Origin: Sulfurovum riftiae
GTDB lineage: Bacteria; Campylobacterota; Campylobacteria; Campylobacterales; Sulfurovaceae
Length of the DNA: 64,000 bases
Assembly (NCBI RefSeq): GCF_001595645.1
Contig: NZ_LNKT01000012.1
Coordinates: 226,227 to 290,226, forward strand
Direction of reading: 5' to 3'
In this document: one piece after another, positions 27,237 to 36,452 of the stretch
Numbering within the stretch: the stretch's first letter is position 1
Layout of the letters: the number at the start of each line of letters is the position of its first letter
The notes under the pieces: model-generated
The model's database searches: none
Told to the model about the DNA's origin: nothing
The model's input: the letters and a program-made list of their open reading frames with translations, nothing else
Program-made: the position numbers and the translations under genes

Positions 27237-27299
27237 GTAGGGTCGGTTCACCGACCAACGCACTGTACTCAATGATATAGGTCGGTAAACCGACCCTAC
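27237..27299. repeat. REPIN-like element between rplJ and rplL
   Basis: GTAG 27237-27240 plus GGTCGGTTCACCGACC; inverted GGTCGGTAAACCGACC ending CTAC 27296-27299. It occupies most of the rplJ-rplL spacer, about 7 bp after the rplJ stop and 30 bp before the rplL ATG. The mRNA between these two genes therefore carries one or two strong hairpins. Confidence 0.87.
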
Positions 27300-27306
27300 A
27301 TCATTT

Positions 27307-27792
27307 CTACGCCTCTGATTCTTTTTTATCAGCAAGTGCCTTCAGACCAATTGTGAAGTTCTGTACCGGAGCATTCCAAACATTAAGAAGCATACCGATA
27401 AGTTCGTCTCTCGTTGGAAGTTTTGCCATTGCATTAATGGTTTCCATAGAAGCGACTTCACCCTGGATGAGACCAGTTTTGATTTTAAAGTTATCTTTGA
27501 ACTGTGTTGCAGCTTTGTCAGCGATTTTACAAGGAAGTACTTGTGTATCACCCCAGATTACAAGGTTCGTGTCTTTGAAATCAACTGCTTCACAACCTGC
27601 ATTTCCCAATGCGATCATTGCCAGTCTGTTTTTAACGACTTTGACTTTGGTATCTTCATCTTTTGCAAGGTTTCTTACAACCTCAAGATCTTCAACCGTC
27701 ATACCTTTGTAATCACAAACGATGATGGCACCAGCGTCTTTAAACTCTGCTGTCATCTCTGCGACCAATTCTTCTTTTCTGGTTCTTGTCAT
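27307..27792 (-). CDS. rplJ: 50S ribosomal protein L10
   Basis: Stalk base protein, 161 residues, with TRKEELVAEMTAEFKDAGAIIVCDYKGMTV and VVKNRLAMIALG typical of the N-terminal rRNA-binding domain, and C-terminal helices that bind L12 dimers. Preceded by GGAAGGAG and a long leader. Confidence 0.96.
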   Translation of the reverse strand: MTRTRKEELVAEMTAEFKDAGAIIVCDYKGMTVEDLEVVRNLAKDEDTKVKVVKNRLAMIALGNAGCEAVDFKDTNLVIWGDTQVLPCKIADKAATQFKDNFKIKTGLIQGEVASMETINAMAKLPTRDELIGMLLNVWNAPVQNFTIGLKALADKKESEA

Positions 27793-28032
27793 ATTTTCTC
27801 CTTCCGATCTACAAAAGGGTGTGGGTGACCACGCATATACCTTTTCAGATATATTAATTAAGCTTGCGCCCCTGTTGTCTTTGACCTAAGATATGAGAAA
27901 TCACCGCTTTCCTGTCAGATGACATTTACTTACGGTTACTCTCAAACAAAAATTACATATAATTTTTGTTTGAAAATAATAAATTCAACAAGTCGAATGA
28001 GCCAGCTGCTGAAGCTGACCCGTTCTCAATAC
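27793..28032 (-). promoter_or_regulatory. rplJ leader, putative L10 autoregulatory RNA
   Basis: The 240 bp between rplA and rplJ hold an AT-rich perfect 13-bp stem (27943-27972; CAAACAAAAATTA with its complement around CATA), then a mixed-composition stretch leading to the rplJ ribosome site. L10 leaders that bind the L10-L12 complex occur at this position in most bacteria. The consensus kink-turn was not verified. The AT-rich stem may be a terminator or processing signal after rplK-rplA. Confidence 0.45.
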
Positions 28033-28737
28033 TTATTTGACTTCCATCACTTCTGAAGTATTCAGTGTGATTGACGGGCTCATTGTCAAAGAGACTGCTG
28101 CATTTGTGATATATCTACCTTTGGCAGATGCAGGTTTTGCTCTGTTGATCTTCTCAAGAAGTGTCAAAAAGTTCTCTTTGATCTTGTCTGTATCAAAAGA
28201 GATCTTGCCGATACCCGCATGGATATTCCCTTTTTTGTCCACTCTGAAGTTTACCTGTCCGCCCTTGGCATTCTCAACTGCTTTTGCAACGTCCATTGTT
28301 ACTGTACCGGTCTTAGGGTTTGGCATAAGACCTTTTGGTCCAAGTACTCTTGCTACTTTACCAAGAACACCCATCATGTCCGGAGTAGAGATAACGATAT
28401 CGAAATCGATCTTCCCTGCCTGAATATCTTCGATAAGGTCTGTACTTCCTACAAGGTCAGCACCCGCTGCCTTTGCCTCGTCTGCTTTCGCATCTTTTGC
28501 GAAAACCGCAACTCTTACGTTTTTACCCGTTCCATGAGGAAGAACAACTGATCCTCTAACCATCTGATCTGCATGTCTCGGGTCAACGTTAAGGTTTAAT
28601 GCCACTTCAACGGTTTCGTCGAACTTCGCTGATTTAAGCTCTTTGAGTGTAGCCATCGCTTCGTCGATGCTGTACTCTTTTGTCGCGTCTACTTTCTTGA
28701 GTAGTGCTTCTCTTCTTTTACTTAGTTTTTTTGCCAT
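28033..28737 (-). CDS. rplA: 50S ribosomal protein L1
   Basis: Primary rRNA-binding protein of the L1 stalk, 234 residues from [15 protein letters not shown]. That start has GCGGAG upstream and matches the usual length; an in-frame ATG 27 bp earlier is less likely. Motifs include [16 protein letters not shown] and [15 protein letters not shown]. Confidence 0.96.
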   Translation of the reverse strand: MAKKLSKRREALLKKVDATKEYSIDEAMATLKELKSAKFDETVEVALNLNVDPRHADQMVRGSVVLPHGTGKNVRVAVFAKDAKADEAKAAGADLVGSTDLIEDIQAGKIDFDIVISTPDMMGVLGKVARVLGPKGLMPNPKTGTVTMDVAKAVENAKGGQVNFRVDKKGNIHAGIGKISFDTDKIKENFLTLLEKINRAKPASAKGRYITNAAVSLTMSPSITLNTSEVMEVK

Positions 28738-28819
28738 TTTATTCTCCGCTTTCATTGCTCCCACATTTTTTAAATCATGTGGTTCAGATTTTAATTAACT
28801 CTTTCAGTGTCGGTAGAGA

Positions 28820-29245
28820 CTAGTCTACGATCTCGATACCCATACTTCTACAAGAACCGGCGATGATCTTCGCAGCTGCTTCTCTGTCATTCGTGTTAAG
28901 GTCAACGATCTTCTGGTCGATGATCTCATCAAGTTTTGCCTTGGTAATAGAACCTACTTTGTTCAAAAGCGGGTTGTCTGTACCTTTCTTGATACCTGCT
29001 GCCTTAAGAATAAGGTCTGATGCCGGCGGCTGCTTGGTCTCGAATGTAAAACTTCTGTCAGCATATACTGTTACGATAACAGGGATCTTGAATCCCATTT
29101 TATCTTTAGTCTTTTCGTTGAAAGCTTTACAAAACTCCATAATGTTGACACCACGCTGTCCAAGTGCTGGACCTACCGGTGGTGATGGGTTAGCTGATCC
29201 GGCAGGGATCATCATCTTGAACTTTTCAGTTATCTTTTTTGCCAT
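28820..29245 (-). CDS. rplK: 50S ribosomal protein L11
   Basis: 141 residues with the N-terminal [30 protein letters not shown], which contains the thiostrepton/RelA-related proline region, and the C-terminal GTPase-centre rRNA-binding domain ending [15 protein letters not shown]. In the conserved nusG-rplK-rplA order, 34 bp after nusG. Confidence 0.97.
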   Translation of the reverse strand: MAKKITEKFKMMIPAGSANPSPPVGPALGQRGVNIMEFCKAFNEKTKDKMGFKIPVIVTVYADRSFTFETKQPPASDLILKAAGIKKGTDNPLLNKVGSITKAKLDEIIDQKIVDLNTNDREAAAKIIAGSCRSMGIEIVD

Positions 29246-29279
29246 CTGTTCTTCCTTTGTTTGATTTAACCGCTAAGGG

Positions 29280-29810
29280 TTATATAATTTTTTCTACCTG
29301 GGTGTAGAGGATCTCAACTGGTGTGTTTCTACCAAAGATCGAAACATTCAACTTCAACTTTCCATGGTCAAGATCGTACTCTTCCACCATGCCTGTAAAG
29401 TTGGCGAACGGACCATCTACGATACGTACCATCTCGCCTGTTTCGAAGTCGACTTTCGGTCTTGGTGCAGATTTCTGCTCCATCTTGTCCAAAATCACTT
29501 TGATATCTGCTTCAGTAAGCGCTGTAGGTGTCTTTTGTTCACCGATAAATCTAGATACTCTTGGCAAAGATTGGATCTTGTGCCAAAGATCAGTATCCAG
29601 GTCTATATGTGCGAAAGCATACCCTGGGTAAAGTGTTCTCTCAGTGATCTTCTTCTCACCGTTCTTAACTTCAATAACCTCTTCTGTAGGGACGACTATA
29701 CGTTCAACTTTATCTTCCATACCGTAATCGGCAACAAGCTGCTCGATCGCTCTCTTTACAGATAGTTCACTACCTGAATATGTTTGAATTGCATACCACT
29801 GAAAAGCCAT
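29280..29810 (-). CDS. nusG: Transcription termination/antitermination factor NusG
   Basis: 176 residues. The NGN domain starts WYAIQTYSGSELSVKRAI and includes LYPGYAFAHIDLD and VSRFIGEQKTPTALTEADI. The C-terminal KOW domain is GEMVRIVDGPFANFTGMVEEYD. It couples RNA polymerase to Rho or the ribosome. Starts 12 bp after secE. Confidence 0.96.
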   Translation of the reverse strand: MAFQWYAIQTYSGSELSVKRAIEQLVADYGMEDKVERIVVPTEEVIEVKNGEKKITERTLYPGYAFAHIDLDTDLWHKIQSLPRVSRFIGEQKTPTALTEADIKVILDKMEQKSAPRPKVDFETGEMVRIVDGPFANFTGMVEEYDLDHGKLKLNVSIFGRNTPVEILYTQVEKII

Positions 29811-29822
29811 CTTCTCTTTACC

Positions 29823-30002
29823 TTATAAAACTGATGAAATGATTGATGACATCAAAAGGTCAACCAATGCTAAAAATATTGATATTACAGTCACAACGAG
29901 GATGACTGCCAAAAATGCTTGTCTAACTTGTACTTTTGTTGGAAATATTACTTTATGGATCTCCGCTCTCGCGTTTGCAATAAATGTTGAAATTTTTCCC
30001 AT
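29823..30002 (-). CDS. secE: Preprotein translocase subunit SecE
   Basis: A 59-codon gene on the minus strand, starting MGKISTFIANARAEIHKV. The amphipathic helix with the conserved FPTK (family consensus WPs/t) is followed by one membrane helix (about 30-57, FLAVILVVTVISIFLALVDLL). This single-span form is normal for SecE. It lies between tRNA-Trp and nusG, the standard place. Confidence 0.92.
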   Translation of the reverse strand: MGKISTFIANARAEIHKVIFPTKVQVRQAFLAVILVVTVISIFLALVDLLMSSIISSVL

Positions 30003-30020
30003 TTTGTGTTACCTTTGTTA

Positions 30021-30096
30021 TGGCAGGCCAAGAGGGACTCGAACCCCCGGCACCTGGTTTTGGAGACCAGTGCTCTACCAACTGAGCTATTGGCCT
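30021..30096 (-). tRNA. tRNA-Trp (anticodon CCA)
   Basis: Minus-strand cloverleaf: acceptor AGGCCAA/TTGGCCT, D-arm AGCTCAGTTGGTAGAGC, anticodon stem CTGGT/ACCAG with loop CTCCAAA, T-arm GGGGGTTCGAGTCCCTC. Discriminator G and CCA are encoded. It lies between rpmG and secE, as in other bacteria with this operon. Confidence 0.95.
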
Positions 30097-30160
30097 AAAT
30101 ACTATTTAGGTTTGCCACTTAAACACAAAGGTTTAAATGACGGTCTTGCAGAGGGTCAGC

Positions 30161-30313
30161 TTACAGCTTCATCTCTTTGTGAACAGTGTGTTCTTTACAC
30201 CATTTACAGTACTTCTTGAGTGCAAGTTTTTCTGTTGTTGTTTTTTTATTCTTTGTTGTGTGATAGTTACGTCTTGTACATTTCTCACAACCAAGGTGAA
30301 CTGTTTCTCTCAT
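30161..30313 (-). CDS. rpmG: 50S ribosomal protein L33
   Basis: A 50-codon gene reading [20 protein letters not shown] onward. Two CxxC pairs (C9/C12 and C36/C39) form a zinc ribbon, so this is the zinc-binding (C+) type of L33. Located between tuf and tRNA-Trp. Confidence 0.95.
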   Translation of the reverse strand: MRETVHLGCEKCTRRNYHTTKNKKTTTEKLALKKYCKWCKEHTVHKEMKL

Positions 30314-30333
30314 TATTATCTCCTATGATAAGT

Positions 30334-30360
30334 TTGCAAGAGAGAAGCTCTCTCCTGCAA
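30334..30360 (-). other. Stem-loop between tuf and rpmG
   Basis: TTGCAAGAGAGA pairs with TCTCTCCTGCAA (one mismatch) around AGC, directly after the tuf stop. There is no U-tract on the minus strand, so it is more likely an attenuator, stabiliser or processing site than a full terminator. Confidence 0.45.
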
Positions 30361-30367
30361 GTATTTC

Positions 30368-31576
30368 TTAAGCGATGATCTTAGAAACAACACCGGCACC
30401 AACAGTTCTACCACCCTCACGGATAGCGAATCTAGTACCTTCATCAAGTGCGATTGGTGCGATAAGCTCAACGTTGATCTTAACGTTGTCACCTGGCATA
30501 ACCATCTCTGTACCTTCCTGAAGCTTGACAGAACCAGTTACGTCAGTTGTACGTACGTAGAACTGCGGTCTATAGTTGTCAAAGAATGGCGTGTGTCTAC
30601 CACCTTCCTCTTTGGTAAGTACATATACTTCAGCTTCGAACTGAGTATGCGGTGTGATTGAACCTGGCTTACAAAGAACCATACCTCTTTGTACTGCTTC
30701 TTTGTCGATACCTCTGATAAGAACACCACAGTTGTCACCAGCAATACCACAATCCATTTCCTTACGGAACATTTCAACACCGGTTACAGTTGTTTTCTGA
30801 GTATCTTTAAGACCAACGATCTCAACTTCGTCACCAACACATACCTGACCTCTGTCAACTTTACCAGTTACAACAGTACCACGACCCTGGATAGTAAAGA
30901 TATCTTCGATCGCCATTAGGAAGTCTTTGTCAGTCTCTCTTTTTGGCTCAGGAATGTATGTATCTACAGCATCCATAAGCGCAAGGATCTTCTCTGACCA
31001 TGGCCCGAGTGTACCAGACTTTGCTTCTTCAAGCGCCTGGAATGCAGAACCGGCTACGATTGGAGTATCGTCACCCGGGAAGTCATACTCAGAAAGAAGT
31101 TCACGTACTTCCATCTCTACGAGCTCAAGCATCTCTTCTTTATCTTCATCATCAAGCTGATCTTCTTTGTTCAAGAATACAACGATGTATGGTACACCTA
31201 CCTGCTTGGAAAGAAGGATGTGCTCTCTGGTCTGAGCCATTGGTCCGTCAGTTGCAGCAATAACAAGGATCGCACCGTCCATCTGAGCAGCACCAGTAAT
31301 CATGTTTTTAACGTAGTCAGCGTGACCTGGACAGTCAACGTGAGCATAGTGTCTGTTCTCTGTTTCGTACTCTACATGAGAAGTAGCAATTGTAATTCCT
31401 CTTTCTCTCTCTTCTGGAGCGTTATCGATCTGATCGTAATCCATAAGTGCAGTGTCGTTCTTAGTTGCAAGTACAGCAGTAATTGCAGCAGTCAGTGTAG
31501 TTTTACCGTGGTCAACGTGACCGATAGTACCGATGTTAACATGCGGTTTTGTTCGTTCGAATTTTTCTTTAGCCAT
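30368..31576 (-). CDS. tuf: Elongation factor Tu
   Basis: 402 residues. GTPase motifs [27 protein letters not shown] and NKEDQLDD (NKxD) are all present, with domains II and III complete to [19 protein letters not shown]. It delivers aminoacyl-tRNA to the ribosome. It follows a tRNA cluster in the order Thr-Tyr-Gly-Thr, the same order as the thrU-tyrU-glyT-thrT-tufB operon of E. coli. Confidence 0.97.
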   Translation of the reverse strand: MAKEKFERTKPHVNIGTIGHVDHGKTTLTAAITAVLATKNDTALMDYDQIDNAPEERERGITIATSHVEYETENRHYAHVDCPGHADYVKNMITGAAQMDGAILVIAATDGPMAQTREHILLSKQVGVPYIVVFLNKEDQLDDEDKEEMLELVEMEVRELLSEYDFPGDDTPIVAGSAFQALEEAKSGTLGPWSEKILALMDAVDTYIPEPKRETDKDFLMAIEDIFTIQGRGTVVTGKVDRGQVCVGDEVEIVGLKDTQKTTVTGVEMFRKEMDCGIAGDNCGVLIRGIDKEAVQRGMVLCKPGSITPHTQFEAEVYVLTKEEGGRHTPFFDNYRPQFYVRTTDVTGSVKLQEGTEMVMPGDNVKINVELIAPIALDEGTRFAIREGGRTVGAGVVSKIIA

Positions 31577-31699
31577 GCTTTTCTCCTAGCGTAAAATGTT
31601 TTAAAGGCAGTATTATACCCAAATTTGCTTATGACCCCATACCATATGGACAAAACTATTACACAGCTGTAACACTTTTGTCCATATATTCATGGAAAG

Positions 31700-31774
<75 letters not shown>

Positions 31775-31970
31775 ATATCTGTCTATACCGAATATCACTA
31801 TACAGAGATATACCAATAGAGTTGAAACGTTTAATATTAAATCAATTTGTCTGAGATTATTAGTAGCATAGGATAGAACAACCAAGTTGCCTGAACCGCC
31901 TGCTGAAGTTAATAATAGTATGTGAAGTACATAATTCACACAGCTCCCAGTTTACCCATCGATTTAGGGT
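31775..31970 (-). other. 196-bp spacer between tRNA-Gly and tRNA-Thr(GGT)
   Basis: Unusually long for this tRNA cluster, where the other spacers are about 20-55 bp. AT-rich, with no credible ORF, REP unit or tRNA remnant that I can recognise. It may hold a secondary promoter or processing sites. Confidence 0.4.
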
Positions 31971-32047
<77 letters not shown>

Positions 32048-32068
32048 GTCTTTATGTGACTTAACATA

Positions 32069-32153
<85 letters not shown>

Positions 32154-32206
32154 ACATATTCGTTTGTCGTATTACTGGTACAAACACTGATAATTATAGT
32201 TTTAAA

Positions 32207-32282
32207 TGGAGCTGGTAAAGGGACTCGAACCCCCGACCTGCTGATTACAAATCAGCTGCTCTACCAGCTGAGCTACACCAGC
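32207..32282 (-). tRNA. tRNA-Thr (anticodon TGT)
   Basis: Minus-strand cloverleaf with acceptor GCTGGTG/TACCAGC, anticodon stem GCTGA/TCAGC and loop TTTGTAA; CCA encoded. First gene of the superoperon. Confidence 0.94.
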
Positions 32283-32323
32283 ACCATCACATTGAAAGTG
32301 GGTTGCACTTAAAATGGACGGGA

Positions 32324-32352
32324 ATTATAGACAAAAACATTTTAAAAGTCAA
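32324..32352 (-). promoter_or_regulatory. Consensus sigma-70 promoter for the tRNA-tuf-rpl-rpoBC superoperon
   Basis: On the minus strand TTGACT (32347-32352) and TATAAT (32324-32329) are separated by exactly 17 bp. The expected start is about 35 nt before tRNA-Thr. The bases after the -10 (TCCCGTCC) are GC-rich, as in stringently controlled stable-RNA promoters. Confidence 0.8.
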
Positions 32353-32440
32353 GTGTTTTTGGTAAAAAAATGAAAATATTCTCTTTTTTAACTATTTACA
32401 CTAAAATACAACCATAAACAGATAAAAGGATTTTGCTTCC

Positions 32441-33178
32441 ATGAAAATACTACTGGCACCCAGTGAGACCAAGATCTCCGGAGGAGAAGCAGCCTTCGCT
32501 CCCGACACCCTTCTTTTCAAAGAGCTCCTGCCCTATCGGACAAAACTCCTGCATACCTATATGAATATCCTGCAGAAAGGAGATATGCAAATACTCTCCA
32601 AAATGTTCGGTCTCAAAAAAGAGGCGGATATCCGTTCCCATATCCGTGATATCATTCATGAACCTGCCATGAAAGCCATCGAGCGGTATACCGGTGTGGC
32701 CTTCGACCACCTTGACTACCCTGCACTTGATGACAAAGCAAAGTCGTATGTGGACAGCCATGTCATTCTCAACTCCAACCTATTCGGTTATCTCAGAGCC
32801 GATGACCTCATCCCAGAGTACCGTCTCAAACAGGGAGAGGCGGTCGGCGATATCAAAGTGGAGAAGTATTACCACGAACATGGTGCGGATCTGATGGAGG
32901 CCTGGCTAGCCGATGAAGAGATACTCGACCTGCGCGCAGGATTCTATGACAAGTTCTACAAGCCTGCCAAAGCATACACAACACTCAAGTTCATCAAGGA
33001 AGGCAAGGTGGTCAGCCACTGGGCCAAAGCCTACAGAGGTATCGTACTGAGAGAGATCGCAAAAGCCGGCATAGAGAGCATTGATGATTTTATGAAGCTG
33101 CCTATTGAAGGTCTCTCCATCAAAGAGATACAGACAAAAAAGAACAAAACAGAGATCATCTACGATATCGAGCTTTAA
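32441..33178 (+). CDS. yaaA: YaaA-family peroxide stress protein (UPF0246/DUF328)
   Basis: 245 residues. Starts MKILLAPSETKI, the family opening (usually L-x-P-x-K), and ends with VVSHWAKAYRGIVLREIAKAGI, matching the conserved KxxRG segment. YaaA lowers free intracellular iron during peroxide stress and has a DNA-binding fold in E. coli. It is divergent from the tRNA/tuf operon and has an AAAGGA ribosome site. Confidence 0.85.
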   Translation: MKILLAPSETKISGGEAAFAPDTLLFKELLPYRTKLLHTYMNILQKGDMQILSKMFGLKKEADIRSHIRDIIHEPAMKAIERYTGVAFDHLDYPALDDKAKSYVDSHVILNSNLFGYLRADDLIPEYRLKQGEAVGDIKVEKYYHEHGADLMEAWLADEEILDLRAGFYDKFYKPAKAYTTLKFIKEGKVVSHWAKAYRGIVLREIAKAGIESIDDFMKLPIEGLSIKEIQTKKNKTEIIYDIEL

Positions 33179-33186
33179 ATAATACA

Positions 33187-33285
33187 ATGAAACTACCAAG
33201 CGAAGAGACACTTTACTGGACCATGGTCATCCTGCTTTTTCTCGGTGTCATTTTTGGCATCCTTTTCGATACACCCTACGGGTAA
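33187..33285 (+). CDS. Putative 32-residue single-span membrane peptide
   Basis: ATG 33187 to TAA 33285, 8 bp after the yaaA stop. The sequence has a short polar head (MKLPSEETLYW), one strongly hydrophobic helix (about 12-27) and a tail ending DTPYG. No strong Shine-Dalgarno is seen, so translation may depend on coupling to yaaA. Function unknown. Confidence 0.4.
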   Translation: MKLPSEETLYWTMVILLFLGVIFGILFDTPYG

Positions 33286-33344
33286 AACAGAACATAACCA
33301 ACTTTTTGTTATGCTCTGATCACTTATTTTTACAGGAGAGACCT

Positions 33345-33632
33345 ATGACCATTACCAAACGTGTGACATTCATTGCCAAAGAGGGAAGCGAAGCAAAGAT
33401 GAAAGAGCTGCTCTCTGCCATGGTGGCACCCAGCAAGGCTGAAGAGGGGTGTATCTTCTATGAGATATTCCAGTATGCGAACAATCCAAGAAAATTCATG
33501 GCCGTAGAGACATGGAGAGATGAAGCGGCACTGGACGGGCACAAAGCTTCAGAACATTATGCTGTCTACAAGTCAAGCTACGAGCCCTACTGCGAAAAGA
33601 AATACACCGATGAACTCATCGTACTGGGTTAA
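33345..33632 (+). CDS. Antibiotic biosynthesis monooxygenase (ABM) domain protein, YgiN/LsrG-like
   Basis: A 95-residue ferredoxin-like ABM domain starting MTITKRVTFIAKEG after AGGAGA. It contains the family's EEGCIFYEIF and FMAVETWRDEAALDGHKASEHY, with the conserved His. Members include quinol monooxygenase YgiN and the LsrG isomerase of phospho-AI-2. The same-strand neighbours are a class II aldolase (3 bp away) and an LsrK-like kinase, which makes the LsrG side worth considering. Confidence 0.75.
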   Translation: MTITKRVTFIAKEGSEAKMKELLSAMVAPSKAEEGCIFYEIFQYANNPRKFMAVETWRDEAALDGHKASEHYAVYKSSYEPYCEKKYTDELIVLG

Positions 33633-33635
33633 GTT

Positions 33636-34808
33636 TTGAAAAACCTATGGGATGACACACAGGCAGCAGCCTGCAAAGATGACCTGGCACTGAGGGTCTA
33701 CACTTCCAACCTGCTCGGGCAGAATGATGAACTGGTACTGCACGGCGGAGGGAACACCTCCGTCAAGATCACAGATAACGGAGAGGAACTTCTCTATGTC
33801 AAAGGAAGCGGGTGGGACCTGGTCTCCATCAAGGAGGAGGGGTTCGCCCCTGTCAGACTCTCCCCCCTGCTGGAGATGGCAGAGCGGGAAGCACTCAGCG
33901 ATACCGATATGGTTTCCGGACAGAAAGCGGCCATGACAAACCCCGCAGCACCCAACCCTTCGGTAGAAGCCATACTGCATGCGCTGATACCGTTCAAATT
34001 CGTGGACCATACCCATGCCGATGCTGTGGTGACCCTCTCCAACTCCAAAGAGGGAGAGAGGCTGATCGCAGAGTGCTTTGAAGGCTTTCTCATCGTTCCC
34101 TACGTGATGCCGGGATTTATCCTTGCACATACGATTTACAAAATGACACAGGATTTTGACTGGCAGAACTGCAAAGGGATCATCCTGCATCATCATGGCA
34201 TCTTCACGTTTGACGATGATGCCAAACGTTCTTATGACAAAATGATAAAAGCGGTCACTGCAGCCGAGGATTTTCTGGAAAAGTGGACCACCCTTGCCTG
34301 CAATGTATATGAACCCAAAGCCAGTCTTGATACCGCCAGACTTAAAGAGCTGATAGAGAAGTCCAAAGGGTGCGAAGTGGTCCTTAAAACAGACCAGAGC
34401 CCTTTGGCACTGACCTATGCTTCACAAAAGAAGCTGAAAACGTTCGCCACAAGAGGCGTATTGACACCGGAGCATATTATTCGGACAAAAAGGGTACCGC
34501 TTATTATTGAAGATCGTGATATCGAAGGCGCTCTTACAGAGTATATAGCAGCCTATGTGGCCTACTTCAAACGCTACGCAAAAGAGGAGATCATGCTCAA
34601 CCCTGCGCCAAACTATGCTGTCATCAAAGATTATGGTGTCGTACTCTTTGGCAGAAGTGAAAAAGAAGCGAATATCCTGAAAGATATCATTGAACACACA
34701 ATGAAAGCCGTACTGAGGGCAGACCAACTCGGAGGCTATCAGAGTATCGGAGAAAAAGAGAGTTTCGAAATGGAATACTGGGAGCTCGAACAGGCCAAAT
34801 TAAAGTAA
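33636..34808 (+). CDS. Class II aldolase/adducin family protein
   Basis: 390 residues. The N-terminal domain has HGGGNTSVK (about 36-44) and the zinc site HTHADAVVTLS plus HHHGIFTF. The C-terminal part, ending with FEMEYWELEQAKLK, matches the end of the aldolase half of YuxG/RhaD-type bifunctional aldolase-dehydrogenases; here the dehydrogenase half is absent. Substrate unknown: probably a phosphorylated ketose such as rhamnulose-1-phosphate or a related compound. It appears to start at a TTG 3 bp after the previous stop; no in-frame ATG fits the conserved N-terminus. Confidence 0.75.
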   Translation: MKNLWDDTQAAACKDDLALRVYTSNLLGQNDELVLHGGGNTSVKITDNGEELLYVKGSGWDLVSIKEEGFAPVRLSPLLEMAEREALSDTDMVSGQKAAMTNPAAPNPSVEAILHALIPFKFVDHTHADAVVTLSNSKEGERLIAECFEGFLIVPYVMPGFILAHTIYKMTQDFDWQNCKGIILHHHGIFTFDDDAKRSYDKMIKAVTAAEDFLEKWTTLACNVYEPKASLDTARLKELIEKSKGCEVVLKTDQSPLALTYASQKKLKTFATRGVLTPEHIIRTKRVPLIIEDRDIEGALTEYIAAYVAYFKRYAKEEIMLNPAPNYAVIKDYGVVLFGRSEKEANILKDIIEHTMKAVLRADQLGGYQSIGEKESFEMEYWELEQAKLK

Positions 34809-34810
34809 CA

Positions 34811-34871
34811 CTTCGACGAGCTCAGTGACCGAATAACTTTTTGGTAATAATGGTGGCTGAGCCTGTCGAAG
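34811..34871. repeat. Imperfect inverted repeat of a second REP-like type
   Basis: CTTCGACGAGCTCAGTGACC on the left and an inverted relative (GGTGGCTGAGCCTGTCGAAG) on the right, separated by 21 bp. The arms match at about 16 of 20 positions. The CTTCGACxxGCTCA core is a common REP-type motif in many proteobacteria. It fills the gap between the aldolase and LsrK-like genes and ends before the AGGAG site. Confidence 0.65.
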
Positions 34872-34888
34872 CCAGACAGGAGAAACAG

Positions 34889-36451
34889 ATGCAATACCTC
34901 ATGGCGATCGATGCGGGAACAGGAAGTATCCGGGCGGTCATTTTCGACACCGAAGGCAGACAGATCTCCGCTTCACAGCAGGAGTGGACCCACATTGAGG
35001 AGGAAGGTGTACCCAACAGCATGACCTTCGACACAGCACACAACTGGCCGCTGGTAACATCCTGCATAAAAAATGCTCTCTCCCAGGCCAATTTGCGTGG
35101 CAGTGATATCGCTGCGGTCAGCGCAACCAACATGCGTGAGGGGATCGTACTGTATGACGAAAAGGGAGAAGCACTCTGGGGTGTAGCCAATGTCGATGCA
35201 AGGGCTGCAGAGGAAGTGAAGTATCTGAAAACAGAATTTCCCGGTATCGAAGAAGCTTTTTACGCCGAATCAGGGCAGACCTTTGCCCTGGGTGCACTCC
35301 CGAGACTGCTCTGGCTGAAGAACCACCGACCCGAACTCTATGAAAAAACAACTTCTGTCTCCATGATCGGTGACTGGGTACTGGCAAAACTCTCCGGTAT
35401 CATTGCAACGGATCCAAGCAATGCGGGTACCAGCGGTATCTTCTCTCTCAGGGAAAGAGCATGGGCACCCCAAATGGCTCGTAAGATCGGGCTGAAAGCT
35501 GATATCTTCCCGCCGGTACTTGAAACGGGAACTGTGCTGGAAACGGTCACGGCCAAAGCTGCAGAAGAGACCGGCCTTTCTCCTGCGACCAAGGTGGTCA
35601 TGGGCGGAGGGGATGTGCAGCTCGGCTCTGCCGGACTGGGAGTGGTCAAAGAGGGGCAAGTCGCCATTCTGGGCGGTTCCTTCTGGCAGCAGGTGGTGAA
35701 CATCAAAAGTGAAACCCCTCCACCCGAAGATATGGGCATACGCGTCAATCCGCATGTCATAGAGGGACTCTCCCAGGCAGAAGGCATCACCTTTTTCAGC
35801 GGACTGATCATGCGCTGGTTCAGGGATGCCTTCTGCGATATGGAAAAGCTGGAGGCCGAACAGAGCGGTAAAGATGCCTATGAGATACTTGAAGAGAAGG
35901 CCAAACAAGTACCTGTAGGCTCCTATGGGATCATGCCTGTCTTCTCGGACAGTATGAAGTACGGAAAATGGTATCATGCGGCTCCTTCGTTTATCAACCT
36001 CTCCATCGATCCAGATATTTGTAACAAAGCGTCAATGTTCAGAAGTCTCGAGGAAAATGCCTGCATCGTCTCCGAGATCAACCTGGAAAAGGTCAAAGCC
36101 TTTACCGGATTGGATTTTGACGAGATCGTCTTTGCCGGAGGGGCAAGCCAGGGAACACTCTGGTGCCAGATACTTGCTGATGTCACAGGTACCGCGGTAA
36201 AGATACCAAAGGTGACAGAAGCGACGGCGCTGGGTGCTGCTATGGCAGCAGGTGTCGGGGCAGGTATTTATGAGAGTATCACCGATGCGGCTGAACGACT
36301 GGTCACATGGGAGAGACATTATCTCCCCAATGAAGAAAACCATCTTCACTACCGAAAGATTGCGAAGAAGTGGGAAGATATCTATGCTGCTCAACTCAAA
36401 CTGGTTGACAGAGGGTTGACGACATCCATGTGGAAAGCACCGGGAGTATAA
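34889..36451 (+). CDS. lsrK: FGGY-family sugar kinase, autoinducer-2 kinase (LsrK)-like
   Basis: 520 residues from MQYLMAIDAGTGSIRAVIFD, which follows CAGGAG. The actin-like ATPase fold shows the N-terminal phosphate loop DAGTGSIRAV, MREGIVLYD, GDWVLAKLSG, VMGGGDVQLGSAGLGVV and the second ATP loop VFAGGASQGTLWCQILADVTG. Length and motif order fit LsrK, which phosphorylates AI-2, but other FGGY kinases (xylulose, ribulose, erythritol) are hard to exclude. No lsrACDB transporter or lsrR is in the window. Confidence 0.7.
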   Translation: MQYLMAIDAGTGSIRAVIFDTEGRQISASQQEWTHIEEEGVPNSMTFDTAHNWPLVTSCIKNALSQANLRGSDIAAVSATNMREGIVLYDEKGEALWGVANVDARAAEEVKYLKTEFPGIEEAFYAESGQTFALGALPRLLWLKNHRPELYEKTTSVSMIGDWVLAKLSGIIATDPSNAGTSGIFSLRERAWAPQMARKIGLKADIFPPVLETGTVLETVTAKAAEETGLSPATKVVMGGGDVQLGSAGLGVVKEGQVAILGGSFWQQVVNIKSETPPPEDMGIRVNPHVIEGLSQAEGITFFSGLIMRWFRDAFCDMEKLEAEQSGKDAYEILEEKAKQVPVGSYGIMPVFSDSMKYGKWYHAAPSFINLSIDPDICNKASMFRSLEENACIVSEINLEKVKAFTGLDFDEIVFAGGASQGTLWCQILADVTGTAVKIPKVTEATALGAAMAAGVGAGIYESITDAAERLVTWERHYLPNEENHLHYRKIAKKWEDIYAAQLKLVDRGLTTSMWKAPGV

Positions 36452-36452
36452 G

